64,000 bases of DNA. Source: Brachybacterium kimchii (GTDB lineage Bacteria; Actinomycetota; Actinomycetes; Actinomycetales; Dermabacteraceae). The notes below the pieces were generated by a model. That model was not told where the DNA came from. It worked only from the letters and a program-made list of their open reading frames with translations, and did no database searches. Below are positions 16,059 through 25,710 of the stretch, in pieces (position 1 is the first letter of the stretch; each line of letters opens with the position of its first letter). The stretch covers positions 1,178,001 to 1,242,000 of the forward strand of contig NZ_CP097218.1 in assembly GCF_023373525.1 (NCBI RefSeq), in the 5' to 3' direction. A program made the translations under genes and the position numbers.

Positions 16059-17336
16059 ATGGCCTCCCCCGCGCATCCGTCCACGTCACCCTCGCCGACG
16101 ACCGATACAGGACCGCGCGCACCGTCCGCGCGACTGCACCATCTGGACGCCCTCCGCGCCGGCGCCCTGCTGCTGGGCGTCGTGCTGCACACCGTGCTCG
16201 GGTTCGTCCCCGGCGCCGCCTGGCTCTTCCAGGACACCCGGACCGCATGGTGGGCGCTGCCCGTGATGGTCGTGATCCACCTGTTCCGGATGATCCTGTT
16301 CATGATGCTGGCCGGCTACTTCGGCCGCATGGTGCTCATGCGCCGCGGGACCGGGTCGTACGTGCGCGACCGCCTGCTGCGCATCGGGGCCCCGCTGATC
16401 GCCTTCTGGCCCCTCGCGGTGCTGTCTCTTCCCGTGGTCATCGTCGCGGGCAGCGCCCTGCTGGGCCGCCCCCTGCCCGGGGCCGTGCAGGGCGGGGCCG
16501 GGGACACGGGCGATGCCCAGGGCGGGGCGGACGGGGGCGCGCCGGGGCTGCTCGATCTGCTCACGCCGGGCCAGCTGTGGTTCCTGCTCCTGTTGCTCGA
16601 GATCATCCTCGTGGTCGTCCTGGTCCGGGCGCTGCTGGTGAAGGCCCTGGGCGCCGAGCGCGCGGGCCGCCCCGCCCGTGCGCTCGGCCGCGTGCTCTCG
16701 AGCCCCGCGGGCCTGCTGCTGGCCGCGCTCCCCTACGCGGCGGGCCTCGCCGCCCAGGGGACGATCATCGGCGGCATCCAGGAGCCGACCACCCTGGTGC
16801 CGGTCCCGGGCGCGTCGCTCGCCTACGGCGGCGCGTTCCTGGTGGGCTGGTTCCTCCAGGCCGAGAGCACCTCCCTGGAGCGGATGGCCCGGGGGTGGCC
16901 CCTCTGCCTCGCCCTCGCCTGCCTGCTCACGGCGCCGCTCCTGGTGGGCGGGTCGGGGACTCCCGGGTCTCCCGTCCTCACCCTCGTGCTCGTCCCGCTG
17001 GCCGGGTGGGCCTGGGTGCGCGGGCTCCTCGGGGTCGCCGCGCGCGCGATGGACCGCGAGGTCTTCGCGATCCGCTACCTCGCCGACGCCTCGTACTGGA
17101 TCTACCTGCTGCACCTGCCGATCGTCGTGGCCCTGGGCCTGGCGATGGCCCAGATGCCGCTGCCCCCGCTCGTGAAGGTCGCGTTGAACCTGCTCCTCAC
17201 CACGGGGATCCTCCTGCTCGCCTACGACCTGATGGTGCGCAGCACCTGGATCGGGCGGTGGCTGAACGGGCACCGCAGGCCGCGGGCGCTGCTGCCCGCG
17301 CCCCGGCGCACGGCCCGTCGGCCGATCACCCCTTGA
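16059..17336 (+). CDS. Membrane acyltransferase family protein (acyltransferase 3, OafA/MdoC-like)
   Basis: This 425-residue integral membrane protein has about ten hydrophobic segments. The family hallmark near the N-terminus, LHHLDALRAGALLLGVVLH, carries the conserved Arg and His, followed by FRMILFMMLAGYFGRM. The late segment SYWIYLLHLPIVVALGLAM is also typical. Such enzymes acylate extracytoplasmic sugars, glycans or lipids. The start is set by a leaderless -10 element, which removes a spurious upstream extension overlapping the kinase gene. It is divergent from the two-component system, and its last 11 bp overlap the end of the convergent ABC permease. Substrate unknown. Confidence 0.87.
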   Translation: MASPAHPSTSPSPTTDTGPRAPSARLHHLDALRAGALLLGVVLHTVLGFVPGAAWLFQDTRTAWWALPVMVVIHLFRMILFMMLAGYFGRMVLMRRGTGSYVRDRLLRIGAPLIAFWPLAVLSLPVVIVAGSALLGRPLPGAVQGGAGDTGDAQGGADGGAPGLLDLLTPGQLWFLLLLLEIILVVVLVRALLVKALGAERAGRPARALGRVLSSPAGLLLAALPYAAGLAAQGTIIGGIQEPTTLVPVPGASLAYGGAFLVGWFLQAESTSLERMARGWPLCLALACLLTAPLLVGGSGTPGSPVLTLVLVPLAGWAWVRGLLGVAARAMDREVFAIRYLADASYWIYLLHLPIVVALGLAMAQMPLPPLVKVALNLLLTTGILLLAYDLMVRSTWIGRWLNGHRRPRALLPAPRRTARRPITP

Positions 17337-18261
17337 CGCCGCCGGCGGCCGCGAAGCCCGTGCCCAGGCTCCGGCCCATGATCAGGTACAGGGCGACCAC
17401 GGGCAGGGAGTAGAAGATCGAGAAGGCCGCGAGTTGGCCGTAGGCCACCTGCCCGTACTGCGAGGAGAACGTGTACAGGGTGACCGCCGCCGGCAGGTGA
17501 TCGGGGCTCAGCAGCAGCATGAAGGGGACGAAGAAGTTGCCCCACATGCCGACGAACGTGAAGATCGTCGCCACGGAGAGCCCCGAGCGCATGAGCGGCA
17601 GCACCACGGACCACAGGGTCCGCAGGACGCCCGCGCCCTCCGTCCACGCCGACTCCTCGATCTCCACGGGCACCGAGTCCATGAACCCCTTGGTGAGGAA
17701 GATGGCGTACGGCAGGGACGAGGCTCCCAGGAAGAGGATCGCCCCGAACATCGAGTCGATGAGGTTCACCTGCACGAACAGCGAGTAGACGGGGATCATG
17801 ATCGCGGTGATCGGCAGGCCGGTCGCGAAGATGACGGTCAGCAGCAGCGGGCGCTTGGCCGCGAAGCGGTACCGCGAGAACGGGTAGGCGCAGAGGACCG
17901 CGGCGACCATGGTCACGATCGTCGCCCCGCCGCACAGCAGCAGCGAGTTCCCGAGCGGGCGGAACGTGGTCTCGGTGTTCCAGATCGCCCGGAAGTTGCC
18001 CAGGCTCCACTTCTCGGGCCAGCTGACCGAGAGCGTGGCGCTCTCGTTGAACGAGGCCAGCACGACCCACAGCAGCGGGATCAGGAACGCCACGCCGATG
18101 ACGATCATCGCGAGGCTCGAGGCGAGCTCGGCGGTGCGCTCGCGCGGCCCCTTGCCGCCCTTGTGGCCGCGGCGGGGGCGCGCGGTCGCGGGGCCCGGGG
18201 CGGATGCGGCGGACGGGGAGGCGGGTGCGGAGGCGGCGTCGGCCGCTGCGGTGGAGGTCAT
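17326..18261 (-). CDS. Carbohydrate ABC transporter permease, MalG type
   Basis: This 311-residue permease has a cytosolic Ala/Gly/Pro-rich N-terminal tail and six transmembrane segments (first SLAMIVIGVAFLIPLLWVVL). The cytoplasmic EAA loop reads EESAWTEGAGVLRTLWSVVL, which docks the ATPase. It is the last gene of the SBP-MalF-MalG operon, starting inside the ATGA shared with the MalF-type stop. No ATPase gene is present, so the importer probably uses a shared MsmK/MsiK-like ATPase encoded elsewhere, as is common for CUT1 systems in Actinobacteria. The sugar is not identifiable. Confidence 0.92.
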   Translation of the reverse strand: MTSTAAADAASAPASPSAASAPGPATARPRRGHKGGKGPRERTAELASSLAMIVIGVAFLIPLLWVVLASFNESATLSVSWPEKWSLGNFRAIWNTETTFRPLGNSLLLCGGATIVTMVAAVLCAYPFSRYRFAAKRPLLLTVIFATGLPITAIMIPVYSLFVQVNLIDSMFGAILFLGASSLPYAIFLTKGFMDSVPVEIEESAWTEGAGVLRTLWSVVLPLMRSGLSVATIFTFVGMWGNFFVPFMLLLSPDHLPAAVTLYTFSSQYGQVAYGQLAAFSIFYSLPVVALYLIMGRSLGTGFAAAGGVKG

Positions 18262-19202
18262 CGCTTCTCCTCCTCGGGGAGCAGGCGGAGGTAGACGAGG
18301 GAGGCGGCGGCCCCGATCAGCAGCAGGAGCAGGGCGACCGCGGTGCCGTAGCCGAGCTGGCCGTAGGAGAAGGCCTGCTCGTACATGTACAGCGGCAGGG
18401 TCTGGCTCTTCCGGTCGGGCCCGCCGCCGGTCATGATGAAGATCAGCCCGAAGACGGAGAGTGTCTGCAGGGTGATGAGCATGAGGTTCGTGGCGAGCGC
18501 CGGGCGCAGCAGCGGCAGGGTGATCGAGGTGAAGCGGCGCATCGGCCCGGCCCCGTCCATCGCGGCCGACTCCTGGACGTCGCCGGGGATCGCGCCGAGC
18601 GCCGCCGAGTACACGAGCATCGAGAAGGCGGTGCCGCGCCAGACGTTCGCGAAGCTCACCGCGACGATCGGGGCGCTGAACAGCAGCGTCTGCGGCGGGA
18701 TGCCCACCAGGCCGAGGATGCCGTCGAGGCTGCCGCCCTCGGCGAAGAAGGTGTAGAGCAGGTAGCCGGCGACCACCTCGGGCAGGATCCAGGCGGCGAT
18801 CACGATCGAGGTGATCGCGAAGCTGATCACCCGGTTCGCCCGCTCCATGAGCAGGGCGAGCAGCAGCCCCAGCAGGTTCTGCCCGATCACGGCGGAGATC
18901 AGGGTGAACAGGATCGTGAGCACGACCGAGTTCCAGAAGTCGCCATCGGTGAGGGCGTCGGTGAAGTTCGAGACGCCCACGAAGGAGGTCTTCGAGGCGC
19001 CGTCCCCGCGGATCGCCTTGTCGGTGAAGGCGAGGTCGAGCGAGTAGATGATGGGGCCGGCCATGAACAGCACCAGGAGCACGGCGGCGGGGATCATGGG
19101 CGCGGCGCGCCGCAGGGTGAGGCGGTCGCCGATGCCGGCGGGGCGCCGACGGCGGGGTCGCACGGGCCCGGTCGCGGGGCGCTCGGGGGCGAGGGTGCTC
19201 AT
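18258..19202 (-). CDS. Sugar ABC transporter permease, MalF type
   Basis: This 314-residue permease has six to seven membrane segments starting with MIPAAVLLVLFMAGPIIYSL. Its EAA loop QESAAMDGAGPMRRFTSITL is of the MalF type. A basic N-terminal tail (about 1-32) precedes the first segment. The ATG start at 19202 lies in the ATGA overlap with the solute-binding-protein stop, which fixes it against the much longer open frame upstream. Together with the MalG-type subunit it forms the membrane channel of a CUT1-family importer. Confidence 0.92.
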   Translation of the reverse strand: MSTLAPERPATGPVRPRRRRPAGIGDRLTLRRAAPMIPAAVLLVLFMAGPIIYSLDLAFTDKAIRGDGASKTSFVGVSNFTDALTDGDFWNSVVLTILFTLISAVIGQNLLGLLLALLMERANRVISFAITSIVIAAWILPEVVAGYLLYTFFAEGGSLDGILGLVGIPPQTLLFSAPIVAVSFANVWRGTAFSMLVYSAALGAIPGDVQESAAMDGAGPMRRFTSITLPLLRPALATNLMLITLQTLSVFGLIFIMTGGGPDRKSQTLPLYMYEQAFSYGQLGYGTAVALLLLLIGAAASLVYLRLLPEEEKR

Positions 19203-20572
19203 CGGGACTCCTCCTGCACGTTCTCGGCGCCGACGATGTCCGTGACCGCGGCGTCGTAGTCGGCCGCGGCCTTCTTCGGATCCGCGGCGTCGGACATGAC
19301 CGCCTCCATGGCCTCCTGGATCGCCGCCGAGACCTCGGGGTAGGCGGGCAGGGCCGGCCGGTAGTAGGCGGTCGCGAGGAGATCCGTGAAGAACTCGACG
19401 CTGGGCGCGTACTCCTGGTACTCCTTCTTCGCCGCGACGTCCTTGCGCACGGTGATGTGGTTGTCCGCGATCGCGAAGGCCAGCGAGTTCTCCGTCGACG
19501 TCGCCGCCTCGATGAACGCCCAGGCGGCGTCCTCGTCCCGGCAGTGCTGGGGGATGGTGAGCCCCCAGCCGCCCGCGAGGGTCAGCGTGCCCGGGTCCTG
19601 CCCGTCCTTCGTGGGCATCTTCGCCAGGCCGACCTTCTCGGTCCACTCCGGCCACTCCCCCGGCGATCCCTCGGCCCAGTTCCGGGTGATCCACGAGCCG
19701 TCCAGCAGGATGCCGAGCTTCCCCTCGGGGATCATCGTGGAGTAGATGCTCTCGCTGATGTTCGGGTCGAGGTGCTGGGAGACCGGGAGGGTCAGCTCCT
19801 CCTCGAAGATCATGCGCAGCAGGGAGAGCGAGTCCACGAAGCCCTGCGAGCCCAGGACCCACTTCTTCGTGTCCTCGTCGTACAGACGGGAGGTCGTGCC
19901 GTAGAGCAGCATCTCGAAGCCCTGCATCGAGGCCTTCTCGCCCTGCGCCTTCCCGCTGAAGATGAACAGCGGCGCGGCCTCGGAATCGGAGTCCTTGATC
20001 GCGCGGGCGGCCTCGAGGATGTCGTCCCAGGAGGTCGGCTCCCAGGTGCTGGGCAGCCCGGCCTCCTCGAAGACGTCGCGATGGTAGAAGAGGGCGCGGG
20101 TGTCGGTGGTCTGCGGGGCGCCGTAGACGTGTCCGTCCTCTGCGGTGAAGGCCTCGCGGGACGCCTTCACCACGTCGCCCCAGTGGTCCCAGGTCTTGAT
20201 GTGCGCGTCGAGCGGCCGCAGGTATCCGGCGCCGACGTCGGAGAGCATGATGAAGGAGTCCTCGTAGACGACGTCGGCCGAGGTCCGCGGCGAGGACATG
20301 AGCAGCTCGTTCTTGGTGAAGTAGTCGTTCTCCGCGGCGACGATCGGCACCAGCTCGACGCTGAGGCCGGGATGGGCGGCGGTGAACGTCTTCGCGCTCG
20401 CGCTCAGCCAGTCCTTGAGGTTCGTGCCCGAGCCGAACTGCTGGTAGGCGATCCGCACGGTGTCCGCTCCCGCGTCCGAGGAGCACGCGGCGAGCGGCAG
20501 GACGACGGCTGCGCCGGCGGTGATCCTGAGGAAGGTGCGTCTGTCGGGGCGGGTCGGTCCCGGGGTGACCAT
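19199..20572 (-). CDS. Extracellular solute-binding protein of a sugar ABC importer (Tat lipoprotein)
   Basis: This 457-residue family 1 solute-binding protein captures a sugar or glycoside outside the membrane. The signal has the twin-arginine motif DRRTFLR (10-16), hydrophobic ITAGAAVVLPLAAC and lipobox Cys30, so it is a Tat-exported lipoprotein. The mature part shows usual family features such as IAYQQFGSGTN, TDTRALFYHRDVFEEAGL and TLAGGWGLTIPQ. A GGAG precedes the ATG by 8 nt. It is the first gene of the importer operon. A 9-bp palindrome in the leader may be the operator. No LacI/ROK regulator or glycosidase is adjacent. Confidence 0.92.
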   Translation of the reverse strand: MVTPGPTRPDRRTFLRITAGAAVVLPLAACSSDAGADTVRIAYQQFGSGTNLKDWLSASAKTFTAAHPGLSVELVPIVAAENDYFTKNELLMSSPRTSADVVYEDSFIMLSDVGAGYLRPLDAHIKTWDHWGDVVKASREAFTAEDGHVYGAPQTTDTRALFYHRDVFEEAGLPSTWEPTSWDDILEAARAIKDSDSEAAPLFIFSGKAQGEKASMQGFEMLLYGTTSRLYDEDTKKWVLGSQGFVDSLSLLRMIFEEELTLPVSQHLDPNISESIYSTMIPEGKLGILLDGSWITRNWAEGSPGEWPEWTEKVGLAKMPTKDGQDPGTLTLAGGWGLTIPQHCRDEDAAWAFIEAATSTENSLAFAIADNHITVRKDVAAKKEYQEYAPSVEFFTDLLATAYYRPALPAYPEVSAAIQEAMEAVMSDAADPKKAAADYDAAVTDIVGAENVQEESR

Positions 20573-20605
20573 GGGGAAGGCTCCTCCACATCGAGGGGCG
20601 GCAGC

Positions 20606-20629
20606 CGCGGGACGCGTGGTCGTCCCGCG
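20606..20629. promoter_or_regulatory. Palindrome in the leader of the sugar-importer operon
   Basis: CGCGGGACG - 6 nt - CGTCCCGCG is a perfect 9-bp inverted repeat between the putative -10 and the solute-binding-protein start. It may be a repressor operator or an mRNA hairpin. Confidence 0.4.
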
Positions 20630-20650
20630 AGCGGCGCGTGGCTGTGAGCC

Positions 20651-20656
20651 AGCCTA
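20651..20656 (-). promoter_or_regulatory. Candidate -10 hexamer of the sugar-importer operon
   Basis: TAGGCT on the minus strand, about 80 nt before the start codon, upstream of the palindrome. Confidence 0.45.
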
Positions 20657-20707
20657 CAGGCGGAGCGCGGCAGGCCCTGGAGGCCGGGCGCGGGCGTGTC
20701 CGCCGGG

Positions 20708-21343
20708 TCAGTCGCGGACGGCGGCGAGCAGCCGCGCGGCCTCGACGCCCTGCCCCGCGGCGGCGTCGGCGTAGCGGGTGCCCGGCGGGACCTGCGCGAT
20801 CTCGAACCACCAGGAGGCGTGCGGGACCAGGCGCACATCGCGCCAGGGCACGTCGAAGCCGGGGTCCTGCCAGAGCGTCAGCGCGATCTCGGCGCGGCGA
20901 CCGGCCGCGTGCAGGGCGAGACGGCGCAGCTCCGGGAGGGAGTGGGGCCCGGGCCGGCACGAGGACGGGATCGCGACGGTCGCGTCCAGGGGCAGCGGCC
21001 AGCGGGTCTCTCCCCAGGCCAGAGAGGTCTGCCCGGTGCCGCCGACCACGGCGGCGGGCAGCCGCAGGTCCTCCTCGCGCACGGGCTCGTGCTCCCCCGT
21101 CGGGCGCAGGTCGAGCACGCTGCGCTCGACCCAGACGCCCGGCAGCGCGAGGCGCTCGCCGACCCGCACCTCGACCAGGACGCCGTCGCCGAAGGCGGCC
21201 AGGTGCTCGGCGGCGTCCGGCACGCGGTCGGCGAGCGTGCGCTGATCCAGCAGCAGCCGCACGCGGGCCTCGTCCCCGGTGCGCTGGGTGAGGGCGAGGG
21301 CGAGCACGTCGCCGGGACGCGCGGAGCTGGTGGCGGTGCTCAT
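20708..21343 (-). CDS. Hypothetical protein coupled to a NUDIX hydrolase
   Basis: I do not recognise this 211-residue protein. It is soluble by appearance: no signal peptide, no membrane segments, no obvious metal or nucleotide motif. Landmarks are LALALTQRTGDEARVRLLLD near the N-terminus, VVGGTGQTSLAWGETRWPLPL in the middle and VPHASWWFEIAQVPPGTRY near the C-terminus. The start is fixed by an ATGA overlap with the NUDIX stop, so the two are translated together and may act in one pathway. A long alternative frame reads into the NUDIX gene but is an artefact of high GC. Confidence 0.7.
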   Translation of the reverse strand: MSTATSSARPGDVLALALTQRTGDEARVRLLLDQRTLADRVPDAAEHLAAFGDGVLVEVRVGERLALPGVWVERSVLDLRPTGEHEPVREEDLRLPAAVVGGTGQTSLAWGETRWPLPLDATVAIPSSCRPGPHSLPELRRLALHAAGRRAEIALTLWQDPGFDVPWRDVRLVPHASWWFEIAQVPPGTRYADAAAGQGVEAARLLAAVRD

Positions 21344-21813
21344 GCCCGGAACACCGCTTCGGGGCGGTCCTCGAGGGCGAGCGCGATCTGCTCGCGGAAC
21401 CGGCCAGGCATCGGCGGGAGGTCGTCGAGGTCCGCCCAGCGCGCCTCGGTGTTCTCGCCGTCCGCCGGCCGGGGATCCCCGTCGAGGTGCTCGAGGACGA
21501 AGCACAGGTCGAGGTACTGCGCCCGGTCGCCGTTGGCGTAGGTGGTCTCCGGCAGGGTGCGCACCTCGATCAGCCGCAGGGGGCGCACCGTGAGCGCGGC
21601 CTCCTCGGCGACCTCGCGGACGGCGGCGCGGGCGGGCTGCTCGCCGGGATCGATGATGCCCGTGACCGGGGTCCAGTCGCCGGTGTCGGCGCGGCGCACC
21701 ACGAGAGTGCGCCGCCGCTCGGCGTCGAGCACGATCGCGGTGACGCCGGACATCCACAGCAGGTCGTGGCCGATGTGCTCGCGCAGCGCGAGCACGAAGT
21801 CGGGGGTCGCCAT
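21340..21813 (-). CDS. NUDIX hydrolase
   Basis: This 157-residue enzyme has a clear Nudix box, GIIDPGEQPARAAVREVAEE followed by AA, which fits GX5EX7REUXEEXGU except that the last glycine is alanine. The region before it, AERRRTLVVRRADTGDWTPVTG, resembles NUDIX proteins that hydrolyse nucleoside diphosphate derivatives. The ATG start is chosen over upstream codons because it begins right before the fold and lies 8 nt from the end of the preceding gene. It overlaps the downstream hypothetical gene by 4 bp. Substrate not predictable. Confidence 0.88.
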   Translation of the reverse strand: MATPDFVLALREHIGHDLLWMSGVTAIVLDAERRRTLVVRRADTGDWTPVTGIIDPGEQPARAAVREVAEEAALTVRPLRLIEVRTLPETTYANGDRAQYLDLCFVLEHLDGDPRPADGENTEARWADLDDLPPMPGRFREQIALALEDRPEAVFRA

Positions 21814-21821
21814 GGGTTCCC

Positions 21822-22160
21822 TCAACTCGCCGACGCCGCGCCGACGGTGATCAGGGTGATGACCAGGGGCACCACGAGGGTCACCAGGAACACGAGGACG
21901 ATCAGCGCGGCGATGATGATCATCGAGATCCAGCCCCACTTCACGAGGGCGCGCGCCGTGGTGGGCTCGTCGAGCTTCACGAGCGCGATGATGCCGAGGA
22001 TCGACGGGATCATCGCCCCGCACACAGCGCCGATCACGATCTGCACGATCGCCTGCGTCTGCAGGGACTGGCGGTCCGGATACTGCACCGGGGGCGTGGG
22101 GAGCGGAGCGCCCTGGCCCGGGGGCTGGGGCGGCGGCACCTGCTGCCAGGACTGGCTCAT
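21822..22160 (-). CDS. Small membrane protein, DUF4190-like
   Basis: This 112-residue protein has a Pro/Gln-rich cytosolic N-terminus (about 1-35) followed by two hydrophobic segments (about 37-62, and about 75-108 containing WISMIIIAALIVLVFLVTLV). The layout is that of actinobacterial DUF4190 proteins, which have no known function. It precedes the NUDIX gene by 8 nt on the same strand and may be its first cistron. The ATG follows a GAGGAG-like site. Confidence 0.7.
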   Translation of the reverse strand: MSQSWQQVPPPQPPGQGAPLPTPPVQYPDRQSLQTQAIVQIVIGAVCGAMIPSILGIIALVKLDEPTTARALVKWGWISMIIIAALIVLVFLVTLVVPLVITLITVGAASAS

Positions 22161-22244
22161 GGTCTGCTCCTCAGTGCGGGTCGGGCGGTCGTGCTGGGCG
22201 GGTGGGATCGACGGTCGACGCGGGCCGCGGTGCTCCCGTTCGGG

Positions 22245-24542
22245 TCAGCGGAAGCGCTTCTCGCGGATGCGGACGCCGATCTCGATCGGGGAGCCCGTGA
22301 AGCCGAAGTCCTCGCGCAGGCGGCGCTCGATGAAGCGCCGGTAGCCGTGCTCGAGGAAGCCGGTCGCGAAGATGACGATCCGCGGGGGCCGGGTGCGGGC
22401 CTGCGTCGCGAAGAGGATCCGCGACTGCTTGCCGCCGCGCAGCGGGTGAGGATGCGCGGCGACGAGGGTGCCCAGGAAGGCGTTCAGGCGGGCGGTGGCG
22501 ACGCGGGTGTCCCACGAGTCCAGGGCGGTGCGCAGGGCCGGCACGAGCTTCTCGGCGTGGCGTCCGGTGAGGGCCGAGATGTTCACCCGCGGCGCCCACG
22601 CGACGTGCGCGAGGTCCTTCTCGATCTCCCATTCGAGCTGGCGGCGCCGGTCCTCGTCGATGAGGTCCCACTTGTTGAAGGCGAGCACGAGGGCGCGCCC
22701 GGACTCGAGCACCATGTCGATGATCTTGAGGTCCTGCGTGGAGATCGGCTCGGAGGCCTCGAGCAGCACCACGGCGACCTCCGCCCGGTCGAGCGCCGAG
22801 CGGGTGCGCAGGGAGGCGTAGAAGTCGGCGCCCTGGGACTGCAGCACGCGGCGGCGGATGCCCGCGGTGTCCACGAAGGTCCAGACCTGTCCGCCCAGCT
22901 CGATCTTCTCGTCGACCGGGTCGCGGGTGGTGCCCGCGAGATCGTCGACCACCACGCGGTTCTCCCCTGCGAGGCGATTGAGCAGGGAGGACTTGCCGAC
23001 GTTCGGGCGGCCCAGCAGCGCGACGCGGCGGGGGCCGTCGTCGGGGGCCGCGCCGCGGCCCTCCTCCGGGAGCGCCGCGAGGACGGCGTCGAGCAGGTCG
23101 CCCGAGCCGCGGCCGTGGATCGCGGAGACCGGGTGCGGCTCCCCCAGGCCCAGGTTCCACAGGGCCGCGGCCTCGAGCTCGCCGCGCTCGTCGTCGACCT
23201 TGTTCGCCGCCAGGATCACGGGGCGGTCCGAGCGGCGCAGCACCTTGAGCAGCTGCTCGTCGGTGGTGGTGATGCCGACGGTCGCGTCGACCACGAAGAG
23301 GACGGCGTCGGCGAGCTCGATCGCGACCTCGGCCTGCTCGGCGACCCGGTAGGCGATGCCCTGGACCTTGTCCTCCCAGCCGCCGGTGTCCACGAGCCAG
23401 AAGTCGGTGCCCGCCCACTCGGCCGCGTAGAAGACGCGGTCGCGGGTCACGCCCGGGACGTCCTCGACGACGGCCTCGCGGCGGCCCAGGATGCGGTTCA
23501 CGAGGGTCGACTTGCCGACGTTCGGGCGGCCGACCACGGCCAGGACCGGCAGGTTCTTCGCCGCGCGGCCGACGGGCGCCTCCTCGTCCCCCTCGGTCAG
23601 GAGGGCGAGGTCCTCTTCGTCCAGGGCGTAGTCCTCGAGCCCGGCGCGCCAGGCCTCGGCGATCTCCTCGTCGGTGGGCTCGCCCCCGGGGACGGCGGCG
23701 AGGTCCGGGCCGCCCGTCCAGTGCACCTCGGGGTCGTCCTGCGCGTCGGACTCCTGCGGGCCGTCCTGCGCGTCGGCCTCCTGCTCGTGGCGCGCGCGGG
23801 CCTCGTCCACGAGGGCCAGGACGCGCTCGATGACCTGCTCGATCGTGAGGTCGGTGGTGTCGATCGGGGTGACACCCTCGGCGGCGGTGAGGAACTCGGA
23901 GACCGTGGAGTCGTCGCGGTCGCGGCGCAGCACCTGGTCGCGCATGCGCTCGCGGCTCTCCTCGGAGTCGTCGAGGCCGAGCTCGGCGGCGCGCCGGGCC
24001 ATGCGGGCCTCGTCGCTCGCGGTGAGCAGCACGCGCACGTCGGCGTCGGGAGCGACGACGGTGGTGACGTCGCGGCCCTCGGCGGCGCAGAGGCCGCGGA
24101 GATCGGCGGTCTCCCGCAGGATCTCGCGCTGGCGGCGCTGGAGGATCGGGCGCACGGCCGTGTTCGTGGCGATCGCGGAGACCCTGCCGCTGATGCCCTG
24201 GGTGCGGATCTCGGCGGTCACGTCCTGACCGCCGACCGCGACGGTGGCCCCGGCGGGGTCGGTCCCGAGGTCCAGGTCGAGGGTCTCGGCGACGTGCGCG
24301 ACGGCCTCGCGGTCCTCGAGGTCGATGTCGCCGCGGAGACACTGCCAGGTCACGGCCCGGTACATGGCGCCGGTGTCGAGGAACCCGCCGCCGGTGACCT
24401 CGGCGACGCGGCGTGCCACGGTCGACTTGCCCGAGCCCGCGGGGCCGTCGATCGCGACGGTCACGCCGCGGGGCGCGCCGGCGGGCGCGGCGTCCGACGT
24501 GACGGCGTGCTCGGATGCGGGCAGGGCTGCGGAGGACTCCAT
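22245..24542 (-). CDS. cmk-der: Bifunctional cytidylate kinase / ribosome-assembly GTPase Der
   Basis: This 765-residue fusion has two enzymes. The N-terminal CMP kinase has P-loop GPAGSGKST at 33-41, [15 protein letters not shown], and [11 protein letters not shown] for CMP binding. An acidic linker (about 240-330) follows. The C-terminal Der/EngA half has tandem GTPase domains with G1 loops GRPNVGKST (from 338) and GRPNVGKSS (from 511), and a KH-like C-terminus ending [11 protein letters not shown]. Cmk makes CDP for RNA/DNA precursors; Der matures the 50S subunit. The start is fixed by a -10 hexamer TATCCT 6 nt upstream, immediately after tyrA ends. This fusion is known in several Actinobacteria. 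Confidence 0.95.
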   Translation of the reverse strand: MESSAALPASEHAVTSDAAPAGAPRGVTVAIDGPAGSGKSTVARRVAEVTGGGFLDTGAMYRAVTWQCLRGDIDLEDREAVAHVAETLDLDLGTDPAGATVAVGGQDVTAEIRTQGISGRVSAIATNTAVRPILQRRQREILRETADLRGLCAAEGRDVTTVVAPDADVRVLLTASDEARMARRAAELGLDDSEESRERMRDQVLRRDRDDSTVSEFLTAAEGVTPIDTTDLTIEQVIERVLALVDEARARHEQEADAQDGPQESDAQDDPEVHWTGGPDLAAVPGGEPTDEEIAEAWRAGLEDYALDEEDLALLTEGDEEAPVGRAAKNLPVLAVVGRPNVGKSTLVNRILGRREAVVEDVPGVTRDRVFYAAEWAGTDFWLVDTGGWEDKVQGIAYRVAEQAEVAIELADAVLFVVDATVGITTTDEQLLKVLRRSDRPVILAANKVDDERGELEAAALWNLGLGEPHPVSAIHGRGSGDLLDAVLAALPEEGRGAAPDDGPRRVALLGRPNVGKSSLLNRLAGENRVVVDDLAGTTRDPVDEKIELGGQVWTFVDTAGIRRRVLQSQGADFYASLRTRSALDRAEVAVVLLEASEPISTQDLKIIDMVLESGRALVLAFNKWDLIDEDRRRQLEWEIEKDLAHVAWAPRVNISALTGRHAEKLVPALRTALDSWDTRVATARLNAFLGTLVAAHPHPLRGGKQSRILFATQARTRPPRIVIFATGFLEHGYRRFIERRLREDFGFTGSPIEIGVRIREKRFR

Positions 24543-24548
24543 CGGATT

Positions 24549-24554
24549 AGGATA
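24549..24554 (-). promoter_or_regulatory. -10 hexamer of a leaderless promoter (cmk-der)
   Basis: TATCCT, then AATCCG, then the ATG at 24542. The hexamer lies just past the tyrA stop codon. Confidence 0.65.
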
Positions 24555-24561
24555 CGGGCGC

Positions 24562-25710
24562 TCAGCCCTCGAGCACGCTCCATCCGCGCCGGGAGAGCTC
24601 CCTCGTGAGCAGATCCTCATGGCTCGGGATCACCGCGATGTGGGCGACGCCCACCCGCTGGCCGAGCGAGTGCTCGAGGTGGAGGTCCTCGAGGTTGACG
24701 CCGATCTGTCCGGTCTCGGTGAGCAGGCGCGCGAGCTCGCCGGGGCTGTCGGGCACCATCACGGACACCGTCGCGAAGGCGTCGGTGCCGCTGCCGTGCT
24801 TGCCGGGGATGCGGGCGACCCCGCGGTTGCCGTCGGAGATGAGGCGCGCGAGCTCGCGGCGCGAGCCGACGGACGGGTCCGGATCGCCCTGCATGGTGGC
24901 CAGGGCGTCCGCGACGCCCGCGAGCCGCTCCTGCATGTCGCCGAGCACCGGGAGCAGGGCCCGGGCGTTCGCGCCCAGGATCTCGACCCACAGCCGCGGG
25001 TCCGAGGCGGCGATGCGCGTGGTGTCGCGCAGTCCCTGGCCGGAGAGCTCGAGCGCCTGCTCCTCGGCGTCGAGCAGCCCGGTCGCGAGCAGGCTCGCGA
25101 GCACCTGCGGGGCGTGGGAGACGCGGGCGACGGCCTCGTCGTGGCGGGCCGCCTCCATCACCACGGGCAGGGATCCGAGCTCGGTCGCGATCTGGCGGAG
25201 CCTCGCGACCGCGCCGCGGCGCGTGCCCTCGTGCGGGCAGATCACGAAGGGGCGTCCCAGGAACAGGTCGGCGCGGGCGGCGATCACGCCGGAGACCTCG
25301 CGACCGGCCATGGGATGGGTGCCGAGGTAGCGGGAGAGGTCGTCCGCGGTGATCTCGCCGGCCGCGGCGCGTGCGCGCAGGCCCTCGAGGACCACCCGCT
25401 TGACGCTCGCGACGTCGACGACGAGGGCCTCGGGGTAGGTGCCGAGCGCCTGGGCGACGAGAGCGGCGGCGACGTCGGGCGGAGCGGCGACGACGACGAG
25501 CGCGGGGTCGGCGTCGTCCGCGCGCCGGACGCGTCCGACGCCGAGCTCGACCGCGAGCGAGGTGGTGCCCGGGGAGACGTCCTGCACGTGGACCTCGACG
25601 CCCGCGCCCCGCAGGGCGAGTCCGAGGGACCCGCCGATCAGGCCGGTGCCGATGACGAGGACCGGGCTCGGCAGCAGGGGCGCGTCGTGAGCGGCAGGCG
25701 CCTCGCTCAC
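24562..25710 (-). CDS. tyrA: Prephenate dehydrogenase with C-terminal ACT domain
   Basis: This 382-residue enzyme oxidatively decarboxylates prephenate to 4-hydroxyphenylpyruvate in tyrosine synthesis. A Rossmann domain begins with [17 protein letters not shown]. The catalytic histidine segments are [12 protein letters not shown] and [11 protein letters not shown]. The C-terminal ACT domain (about 310-382: [20 protein letters not shown]) is likely to bind tyrosine for feedback control. The GTG start shares GTGA with the rluB stop, which fixes it. The gene lies between rluB and cmk, positions that are adjacent in Mycobacterium. Confidence 0.93.
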   Translation of the reverse strand: MSEAPAAHDAPLLPSPVLVIGTGLIGGSLGLALRGAGVEVHVQDVSPGTTSLAVELGVGRVRRADDADPALVVVAAPPDVAAALVAQALGTYPEALVVDVASVKRVVLEGLRARAAAGEITADDLSRYLGTHPMAGREVSGVIAARADLFLGRPFVICPHEGTRRGAVARLRQIATELGSLPVVMEAARHDEAVARVSHAPQVLASLLATGLLDAEEQALELSGQGLRDTTRIAASDPRLWVEILGANARALLPVLGDMQERLAGVADALATMQGDPDPSVGSRRELARLISDGNRGVARIPGKHGSGTDAFATVSVMVPDSPGELARLLTETGQIGVNLEDLHLEHSLGQRVGVAHIAVIPSHEDLLTRELSRRGWSVLEG

